Shown here piece after piece: positions 32,201 through 36,682 of a DNA stretch of 36,682 bases (position 1 is the stretch's first letter; every line of letters starts with the position of its first letter). The notes under the pieces were generated by a model. That model did no database searches and had not been told where the DNA came from. It worked only from the letters and a program-made list of their open reading frames with translations. The position numbers and the translations under genes were made by a program. Source of the DNA: a virus; the IMG/VR virus record IMGVR_UViG_3300021437_000056, positions 1 to 36,682 of that record, one strand, 5' to 3'.

Positions 32201-32362
32201 CAACTTGACGTGGGAGCTGATGTTGCCGTGCTCAGTGAGCGCCAGCGTGCCCATGTTCAGCTCGGTGGCCCGCCGCACATGTGACTCCGGCAGCCCGTAC
32301 CCGTCCAGATAGCTGAACGTCGAGTGATGGTGCAGGCTCACGTAGCGCATAGGCTTGGTCAC
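29168..32362 (-). CDS. dnaE: DNA polymerase III alpha subunit-like replicative polymerase
   Basis: This 1064-residue protein copies phage DNA. The N-terminal PHP domain begins LHHHSTFSYLDGYG (10-23). The polymerase core has VGPGRGSAAASLVCWL, then PDIDLDFDDERR (near 415), which holds the catalytic aspartates, and TGSIGSFTQYKAKNSIDDVA. Downstream are helix-hairpin-helix segments (LTQIKGIGEETAKKI, LRSIKGIGDKKI) and an OB-like end (VVWAGVIRHINL). It is shorter than E. coli DnaE. GTG 32362 overlaps the upstream stop (GTGA) and follows GGGGTGAG; ATG 32350 is an alternative. An exonuclease partner is not visible in the window; the PHP domain may proofread. Confidence 0.93.
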   Translation of the reverse strand: MTKPMRYVSLHHHSTFSYLDGYGLPESHVRRATELNMGTLALTEHGNISSHVKLEQAALEQGVKPIFGCELYTGGVTEATRTQRKNHLTVLAENQVGYNNLLKLVTLGWQQFYYEPTVSPDDIKRHKDGLVILSGCTGSLLATSLVGGKNVPDGAASYQRARRVAAAFKREFGDRYFLEVQAFPELPTVVKINEAYERLSNELGIELVATGDVHYTKPSENEMQQILHNVRGGNKQTLEEQARSWGYNVPLSPPINDKVMLQRLMHCGLSRQAAIRAILNTETIGQMCTVTMPKLERLRFPVPYGYKDTDDVWRSWLKDGWKYRGVAKFKDVKRYKDRLAYEMSIIEQKDFVDYFLVVSDIVKFAKDRGIPVGPGRGSAAASLVCWLLRITEVNPLAFPSMLFERFIDLSRADLPDIDLDFDDERRGEVFEYAAAKYGRERTGSIGSFTQYKAKNSIDDVARVYRVPKWAAEQLKDALIERSSGDLRASATILDTIDQFEAAAAAVKDHPDLLKATSLEGQVRGMGVHAAGLVIANGPLTDVVAIYERVVAGQLRQVISTDKYDSEYLNILKIDALGLNTLAALRIMLDFIDKPLEWLYEIPLDDPTTIKGFQANDVVGVFQFDGRAMRSVNGELKPDNFIEVRDVNALARPGPLHNNATAEYVDVKRGRKEPRRLHPMLDAICGDTHYQIVYQEQILRIVREIGDFDWTAASYIRKIISRKIGEQEFARQWDKFWAGAQRHGMDEETARAIWGQCITAGSYAFNVAHSTSYGMLAWWTMYMKQHHPTAFYVASLRKYDKQRELLRDAMRHGITIEPPSASRSGVTWTYDKSTPQSVLPGLTQIKGIGEETAKKIVEARDAADAMTWNWDSLRSIKGIGDKKISTIKEFCAQEDPFEVLKLKRDTDKVINYIRRNFRGRIPVPTHTSEEVPYSREDHNTQVVWAGVIRHINLRELFELNFSRTGKPLDPETVRDPHLNEWVILVGADDTELLTCTIDRWKYPSMKKAVWDIQLDHDIVIFEGVKYGFQSRRAIKVTDMWVIDPDKVKSQPEGKPVVRRVHRRAS

Positions 32363-32369
32363 TGCTCAC
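32354..32369. repeat. Direct repeat copy 1 (16 nt) at the dnaE start
   Basis: CTTGGTCACTGCTCAC on the + strand is identical to the copy at 32479-32494, 125 nt away. On the coding strand each copy spans the last codons of one gene (Glu-Gln-stop) and the first of the next (Met-Thr-Lys). Between the two lies the whole 42-codon gene. Confidence 0.85.
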
Positions 32370-32487
32370 CCCATTGTTCGAAGCGAGCGCAGTAGCAGCC
32401 CGGGTGCTGACAGCACTCGCAAGATCTGTCGGTATCTGGGCAACCGTGGTCATCTTCGATATGCCCGCAGTTGTCGCACTTGGTCAC
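32359..32487 (-). CDS. 42-residue cysteine-rich protein
   Basis: This frame runs from GTG 32487 to TGA 32359-32361. It overlaps the upstream stop and the dnaE GTG by 4 nt each. Its sequence MTKCDNCGHIEDDHGC, then RSCECCQHPGCYCARF, holds eight cysteines and three histidines in 42 residues, a dense metal-binding pattern. GAGGG lies about 10 nt upstream of GTG. It is framed by a 16-nt direct repeat, suggesting gain by duplication or recombination. The function is unknown; it may assist the polymerase made right after it. Confidence 0.65.
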   Translation of the reverse strand: MTKCDNCGHIEDDHGCPDTDRSCECCQHPGCYCARFEQWGEQ

Positions 32488-32494
32488 TGCTCAC
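32479..32494. repeat. Direct repeat copy 2 (16 nt) at the start of the Cys-rich gene
   Basis: This is the second exact copy of CTTGGTCACTGCTCAC. Recombination between the copies would remove the 42-codon gene and leave an intact junction between the gene at 32484 and dnaE. Confidence 0.85.
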
Positions 32495-32711
32495 ATCCCT
32501 CGTGGTACGGGCGCTTGGTCGGCCGGTGCAGGACGATACTGTCGCCCAACCGGATCGGACGGCCACAGGGGCAGCCGCCAGGGTACCGAGCGTTGAACGG
32601 CTCGGACCAGACATCCTCCTTGACCCGCTGGGCGTCCTTGCCGTTGCACAGGGTGCAGGCCGTCGCCGGGAAGATCAGGTGGATGCACTCGTCGTCAGAA
32701 GCCAACGCCAT
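32484..32711 (-). CDS. Small protein with zinc-ribbon-like cysteines
   Basis: This 75-residue protein has ATG 32711 with GAGGGG upstream on the reverse strand. It contains ACTLCNGK (CxxC), then GGCPCGRPIRLGDSIVLHR and a last Cys in HEGCEQ. The pairing of CxxC with CPCGxxI resembles a short ribbon or knuckle that binds zinc. Its stop overlaps the GTG of the 42-residue gene. It overlaps the upstream gene by 17 nt. The function is not recognised. Confidence 0.68.
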   Translation of the reverse strand: MALASDDECIHLIFPATACTLCNGKDAQRVKEDVWSEPFNARYPGGCPCGRPIRLGDSIVLHRPTKRPYHEGCEQ

Positions 32712-33138
32712 CGCGACGCCCCTCGCGCTGCAGCGTGGCCGTGAACATGAGGTAGTTGATCAGGTCGTAGATGTCGTCCTGCTCCGTGTTCGTGACACGC
32801 TGCCCCTCGGCGAGATCTGACTTCCAGAACCGGCGCATGACCCGCAGGAACTTGTGACGGGCCAGGGCCAGGTTGCCCTCCCAGCCGTCCATCTTCCACA
32901 GGCCCCGGTACTTGGTCTCGCGCTGCGACAGGATGCTCAGCAGCTGGAGCATGTTGGCGGTGTGCTCCACCATCAGCTCCTTCACGCCGGGGTCCAGCGC
33001 CAAGCCGTTCGGGACGAAGTGCTCGACGATGAACTCTTCCTCCGACTTGTTGCGATAGTCCAGCCAGAGGCGGCGAGCCTCTTGGGCATCGGCAACAGTC
33101 ATGCCGTTGCCGGACGTGTTCTCCATATCAGTGCTCAC
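32695..33138 (-). CDS. Helical protein, possibly MazG/DUF1599-like
   Basis: This 147-residue protein is nearly all helical: TVADAQEARRLWLDYRNKSE, then VKELMVEHTANMLQLLSIL, then LALARHKFLRVMRRFW and DDIYDLINYLMF. The late acidic motif before a hydrophobic helix (QDDIYDLINYL) recalls small phage proteins of the MazG-like or DUF1599 kind, thought to act on nucleotides, but the ExxE motif is not clear. GTG 33138 is preferred because AGGAAG lies 7 nt upstream and it overlaps the previous stop by 11 nt; ATG 33126 would drop four residues. The real role is unproven. Confidence 0.65.
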   Translation of the reverse strand: MSTDMENTSGNGMTVADAQEARRLWLDYRNKSEEEFIVEHFVPNGLALDPGVKELMVEHTANMLQLLSILSQRETKYRGLWKMDGWEGNLALARHKFLRVMRRFWKSDLAEGQRVTNTEQDDIYDLINYLMFTATLQREGRRDGVGF

Positions 33139-33754
33139 TGTTCCACTTCCTGATTCTATCGGCGAAGATGTCGGTGGCTGCGTAGAGCGTGGTGGCCCTG
33201 CGCTCGCCTCGGGTGGTGATGTTGTGCGGGCGTGACACCAGCAGCGGCACGCCGGGCCACAACGCCTCTGCGGCGTCGTAGTTCTCGGGCAGGTCGTCGA
33301 TGACGCCGACGACACGGTCGCCCACTCGGTCGTTCAGATCCTCGAACTTGTTGGCTCCGTAGAGCAGGTGGTGGTAGTGGAACCCGTTGCGCTCCAGCCA
33401 GAAGCGGGTGTCGGGGTCCACGCTGTCGAAGTTGTTCCACGGGCGGGTCGTCGTGATCCACACCTCGGCCTGCTGCCACATGGAGTTGACGAGGTACACG
33501 GCGCTGTCGAACATCTTGGCGACCCGCTTGAAGCCGCCCTGCCGATACGCCGTCTTGGCCTCGCGGTACATCTCCTTGGACATGCCGAGGTAGTGCTCGA
33601 ACTCACCGCTGCCGTCCCAGGGGGTGGCTGGGTAGTCCAGGTTCCAGTAGCCGCACGCCATGCGCCCGAACTGGACGTGGTAGTCGGCGATGGTGCCGTC
33701 GATGTCGATGGCCACTACTGGCCGGATGAACTGAGCGCAGTCACTGCACAGCAT
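33128..33754 (-). CDS. HAD-family 5'(3')-deoxyribonucleotidase-like protein
   Basis: This 208-residue protein shows the HAD motifs in order: DxD at D17/D19 (VAIDIDGTIAD), motif II in WITTTRPW (T101-T103), a likely motif III Lys at K136 (GANKFEDL), and motif IV DD at 153-154 (GVIDDLPENYD). This fits a phage deoxynucleotidase, which removes phosphate from dNMPs. The N-terminus carries CSDC (3-6), an unusual addition. ATG 33754 has AGGAGG 6 nt upstream, the best ribosome site in the arm. An upstream in-frame start at 33820 is less likely. Next to ThyX and the MazG-like gene it suggests control of the dNTP pool. Confidence 0.82.
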   Translation of the reverse strand: MLCSDCAQFIRPVVAIDIDGTIADYHVQFGRMACGYWNLDYPATPWDGSGEFEHYLGMSKEMYREAKTAYRQGGFKRVAKMFDSAVYLVNSMWQQAEVWITTTRPWNNFDSVDPDTRFWLERNGFHYHHLLYGANKFEDLNDRVGDRVVGVIDDLPENYDAAEALWPGVPLLVSRPHNITTRGERRATTLYAATDIFADRIRKWNSEH

Positions 33755-33947
33755 CGTGTACCTCCTGAACTGACAACTGATCGTCTCGGGCCCACTCCGA
33801 AGGCTCCAAGGCCCGGACACCGTCGTCAGTGTACCGTGCCAGCTTGGTTCTGTCAGCTTGGCGATCCATCACCTTGAAGTGGATGTATGACGCTGCGCCC
33901 GGCACGTACGCACGGAACAGCGTGCCTACCTTCAGGTCGCTGAGCAT
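33741..33947 (-). CDS. Small protein of unknown function
   Basis: This 68-residue protein begins MLSDLKVGTLFRAYVPGAAS then YIHFKVMDRQADRTKLARYT and ends DDQLSVQEVHDAVQ. The pattern of short strands followed by an acidic helix resembles small beta-barrel accessory proteins seen in phage replication operons. Its ATG 33947 overlaps the oxidoreductase stop by one base (TGATG), and its stop overlaps the next ATG by 14 nt. A longer frame upstream in this phase is a shadow of the oxidoreductase gene. Confidence 0.65.
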   Translation of the reverse strand: MLSDLKVGTLFRAYVPGAASYIHFKVMDRQADRTKLARYTDDGVRALEPSEWARDDQLSVQEVHDAVQ

Positions 33948-34711
33948 CAGCCCTGGCCCTGCAGGATGGCCATTGCCTCCGTGAAGGCGTGGTCCACGAG
34001 GACGCCTTTCTGCCACTTGCCGTACCTCCCAACGAGATGGATGCCTTCCGGAGCCGGAGCGTCGGTGCTGACCGGCTTGGTCAGGACGGTGCGCAAGACG
34101 TTGTCCGTGAAGTCGCCGGGGTACTCGTACGACGCATGGCCCCACAGGCAGCTGTAGCGATACCACGGCACACCCCGCTCGCCGGAGTAGATGATGATGT
34201 GCACGCCAGCCTGAGGCTTGCCCGGAACGATGACGCACTCCTCGCTGCGCCACTCGTAGTCCTCGTGGTTGGGAGTGATGTGCTGCCGAGGGATGGTGCT
34301 GAACTTGAAGTCGAAGCCGCTCTGACGCTCCGTGTCGCCCGGCTTGACCCGCACCCGCACGAGGTGCTTGGCGTAGCGCTGCCACAGTTCGTAGTACACG
34401 CTCCGCAGCGGCCAGCCGTACACCACGTCCGGGAACTTGGACCAGCTGGTCTGCTTGGGGTCGAAGTCGGCGCCGTAGATCTTGCGAGAGTACTCCGCCT
34501 CGCTGCCGTAGCGAACGTAGAGGATCTTGTGAGAGTTCTTGGGCGTGACCAGCTCGGGGATCTCCTTGTGGAGGTACTGAGCGCCACCGATCTTGCTGGG
34601 TGTCGTCTCGCTCGTGACGATGCACGGCTCGTATCCCATGAGCGTGGCAGCATGAGCCACCAGCAGTCCGGCTGGGCCACTGCCCAGCACGAGCACCTTG
34701 CGCTTCTTCAT
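33947..34711 (-). CDS. Compact FAD-dependent oxidoreductase
   Basis: This 254-residue protein has an N-terminal dinucleotide-binding motif GSGPAG (10-15) in KKRKVLVLGSGPAGLLVAHA, and a C-terminal flavin segment GIHLVGRYGKWQKGVLVDHA, similar to the FAD-binding end of many flavoproteins. The middle (WSKFPDVVYGWPLRSVYYEL, then RGVPWYRYSCLWGHASYEYP) is aromatic-rich and may form the substrate pocket. It is short; no second NAD(P)H-binding motif is visible. GGAGG lies 7 nt before ATG 34711, which overlaps the helicase stop by 4 nt. Its substrate is unknown. Placement among nucleotide and replication genes allows a role in nucleotide or base chemistry; this is inference. Confidence 0.75.
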   Translation of the reverse strand: MKKRKVLVLGSGPAGLLVAHAATLMGYEPCIVTSETTPSKIGGAQYLHKEIPELVTPKNSHKILYVRYGSEAEYSRKIYGADFDPKQTSWSKFPDVVYGWPLRSVYYELWQRYAKHLVRVRVKPGDTERQSGFDFKFSTIPRQHITPNHEDYEWRSEECVIVPGKPQAGVHIIIYSGERGVPWYRYSCLWGHASYEYPGDFTDNVLRTVLTKPVSTDAPAPEGIHLVGRYGKWQKGVLVDHAFTEAMAILQGQG

Positions 34712-36682
34712 GTGTTATCCTCCATGGTATCGATATCGATGTCTCGCAGCGCCCGGATGATGCCGGGCTCCGGACGGTACAAGCCACCGTCACGGCGCAC
34801 GATACTGCGCGAGATCAGCTCGTGCAAGATGGCTTGCATGTTCTCTGCGGACAGGTTCATCCCGTCCATCATGTCGTTGCGCTTGAAGCTCTGGTTGTCC
34901 CGGAGGAACCGCACAAGGCCGGGCTTATTGAGGATCCACTCCAGGGAGTCGTCCAACGTTACCGTAGCACGCTCAATCTCACTGCGCCGGGCACGGCTCA
35001 GGGCAGCGTACCCGAAGGCCGTCATACCGTAGATCTGGTCGAGGAACCGCACTGCTGCCGTGACATGGCGGGGCTCCACCACGATGGCCTGGCACGTCTC
35101 GTCCGTGCTGAACGTACGGGCCGCCACCGCGATAGCCCAGCGGGCGATCTTGAAGCGCACGTTGGCAGCCTGCACGAGCGGCGGACTCTCCACGTAGCGA
35201 TCGCCCATGTCCACGGCAGCCTCGTAGATCTTGGCCTCTGCCTGCTCCGTGATGATGACGTCCTCCGGGCGCCGGGTCCACGCCCACCGCAGCAGCGTCT
35301 GGTACGCCGTACGGCTGTGCAGGGGCTCGCTGAGGTCACGTATGGCGGTGTTGATGGCGGCGCTGCTTACAGCACCTGACTCCACGGCCATGGCGCCGTC
35401 GAAGCGGGCGACGTCCTCTGCGTTGCCGACGAGAGGCTGAATGGCCAGCGCCCCGTACGCAAACTCAGCGAGGGTGCTGTTGCGAGGGTTGGCGAGCCAC
35501 AGCAGTCGTGTGCGAGCTGGAGCACGCTCTGTTCTGATCTTGTTGAGCTCTGCCACGCCAGAAGATCGGATAGCAGACATCTGGGCAAAGTGCGATGGTT
35601 CAAGGCCAGAAGCTTCATCAAGCACGACAAGGCGTCGGTCATTGATCGGGACGGCGCCCCACTTGATTGTCCACTTCTGATCATCGATGCGGTCGAGACC
35701 GCCCATGATGCCTGCGAAGGTTGCTGTCTCACAGCTGATGATCTCCCCGAGGTCGTACCAGTCGACCAGGCGACCGGCAGCTTCGCTCTTGCCTGTGCGG
35801 GTGTCACCGACGATCATTACGTCGAGCCACCCCTTGCTGTAGGTGCCGCCGAGGTAGAAGCCGATGGCCGAGTGGAACACCAGGTCCATCAGCATGTGCA
35901 TCTCTGGGCGCTGGTAGATGCGGGTGACGTGAGAGCTGAGGTCGTCCGCGATAATGCGCAGAGCCTTGAGCGGGTCGCCCTTGCACTTGAACACCGACAT
36001 CTCTGCGATGGTGTTGGGCGTGACGCTGAAGCTGTCCAGCGTGTTGACCGGCGTGACGGACGACCACACTTGGAACTCGTTGTTCTGAGTCTTAGGTGAC
36101 GGCCGAATGGTACCGGTCATGTCCACGGTGGTGTTGGGCTCCAGGTCGTGCCTGCCCACGACGACGATGCGCCGATGAGTGAAGTCGGCGCTCTTGCCCG
36201 TGTCTCGCAGCTCGATGGACGGGCGAGCGAACACTTCCTCGACCGTGCGCTCTACGATGCGGGTGGTTTCGAACTTCGGGCACTTGACGATGCCCATGTG
36301 CTGCCGCAGTAGCTCCTGCAGCTGCTGGTCCGTGCTGCCCATCATAGCGAGCAGGATGGGGTCGTGCGGCGGGATCTCGAGCGAGGCATGCCCGTTGTGC
36401 ACAACCTTCATGATGCAGTTCTCGCACTTGGACCCGTTGTCCAGGCCGCATGTGAAGTCCACACGCTCGGGCAGTACGTAGCCGGGGGACTTCTTACCCG
36501 TGATCGTGACCTGCATCGTCATGGGGCGCCCAGCGTTGCGAGCGTCGAACGAGTCGAGCACGCTCACACCCACTAGCTCTGGCCTGGCCTCGTCCGTCTC
36601 CGTGGTCGCAGCGGACGACAGCACCTTGGCCTGACGGACCAGGGCCTTGAACTCCTTCGACGTGTTGCCGTCCAGGAAGAAA
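34708..36682 (-). CDS. MCM-like AAA+ helicase (5' end beyond the window)
   Basis: The frame stays open to the right edge, so the N-terminus is missing; about 657 residues are visible. It has a zinc-like cluster CGLDNGSKCENC, an OB-like region (RRIVVVGRHDLEPNTTVDMT), Walker A VGDTRTGKSEAAGRL (about 35774-35818), Walker B LVVLDEASG (about 35607-35630) and a sensor-like LWLANPRNS, followed by the helical lid and a C-terminal winged-helix-like end. This is the MCM layout: an archaeal/eukaryotic-type hexameric DNA helicase also found in some phages. It probably unwinds DNA ahead of the DnaE-type polymerase. An in-frame GTG at 36624 exists, but coding sequence continues upstream of it (FFLDGNTSKEFKALVRQAK). 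Confidence 0.88.
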   Translation of the reverse strand, partial: FFLDGNTSKEFKALVRQAKVLSSAATTETDEARPELVGVSVLDSFDARNAGRPMTMQVTITGKKSPGYVLPERVDFTCGLDNGSKCENCIMKVVHNGHASLEIPPHDPILLAMMGSTDQQLQELLRQHMGIVKCPKFETTRIVERTVEEVFARPSIELRDTGKSADFTHRRIVVVGRHDLEPNTTVDMTGTIRPSPKTQNNEFQVWSSVTPVNTLDSFSVTPNTIAEMSVFKCKGDPLKALRIIADDLSSHVTRIYQRPEMHMLMDLVFHSAIGFYLGGTYSKGWLDVMIVGDTRTGKSEAAGRLVDWYDLGEIISCETATFAGIMGGLDRIDDQKWTIKWGAVPINDRRLVVLDEASGLEPSHFAQMSAIRSSGVAELNKIRTERAPARTRLLWLANPRNSTLAEFAYGALAIQPLVGNAEDVARFDGAMAVESGAVSSAAINTAIRDLSEPLHSRTAYQTLLRWAWTRRPEDVIITEQAEAKIYEAAVDMGDRYVESPPLVQAANVRFKIARWAIAVAARTFSTDETCQAIVVEPRHVTAAVRFLDQIYGMTAFGYAALSRARRSEIERATVTLDDSLEWILNKPGLVRFLRDNQSFKRNDMMDGMNLSAENMQAILHELISRSIVRRDGGLYRPEPGIIRALRDIDIDTMEDNT

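Noticed and set aside
34729-34740. Perfect 12-nt palindrome ATCGATATCGAT
   Set aside because: It encodes the repeated Asp-Ile end of the helicase and is explained by that repeat; no second copy was noticed.
33741-34793. 350-codon reverse frame across the oxidoreductase gene
   Set aside because: Only its last 68 codons, from ATG 33947, make sense as a protein; the rest is out-of-frame Arg/Ala/Gly-rich sequence of the oxidoreductase.

Overview
The window is a GC-rich (by eye roughly 60-65 %) segment of a long-tailed dsDNA bacteriophage genome with siphovirus architecture. Codon use, frequent GTG starts, many 1-4 nt start/stop overlaps, a ThyX thymidylate synthase, and small CxxC proteins of a style common in actinobacteriophages all point to an actinobacterial host. 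The genus cannot be fixed from the sequence alone. No integrase, repressor, tRNA or CRISPR array was seen.

Forward arm (about 1-26,750), virion assembly and lysis. A truncated membrane-protein gene ends at a UUCG hairpin. Large terminase, portal, scaffold, a lambda-D-like decoration protein, the major capsid protein and a small beta-rich head protein follow. After a strong hairpin (5955-5990) come a SAP-like small protein, a connector candidate, a 1108-residue MuF-like minor head protein ending in an HExxH metallopeptidase-like region, and the neck genes (stopper, completion, tail terminator). The tail block holds the tube protein, two chaperone products joined by a -1 frameshift (slippery GGGAAAC plus a downstream stem-loop), a 1316-residue tape measure, and a series of tip proteins. 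A lysis cassette (CHAP-type endolysin, holin-like protein, two more small membrane proteins) sits inside the tail region. Five further fibre or receptor-binding genes follow it.

The arms converge at about 26,732-26,873, where two GC-rich hairpins probably form a two-way terminator.

Reverse arm (about 36,682 down to 26,874), DNA replication and nucleotide supply. In transcription order it holds an MCM-like AAA+ helicase (start outside the window), a compact flavoprotein oxidoreductase, a small protein, a HAD-type deoxyribonucleotidase candidate, a helical protein, two small Cys-rich proteins, a DnaE-type DNA polymerase, another Cys-rich protein, ThyX, a MazG-like pyrophosphohydrolase with an extra N-terminal domain, and three more small proteins. 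Genes are packed stop-to-start, consistent with one long operon whose promoter lies beyond the right edge.

The most interesting points are the HExxH tail on the minor head protein; a 42-codon Cys-rich gene framed by a 16-nt direct repeat beside dnaE; a matching -10-like box with identical spacing to two SD-less ATG starts (leaderless candidates); the frameshift element; and a possible internal start in the endolysin gene.
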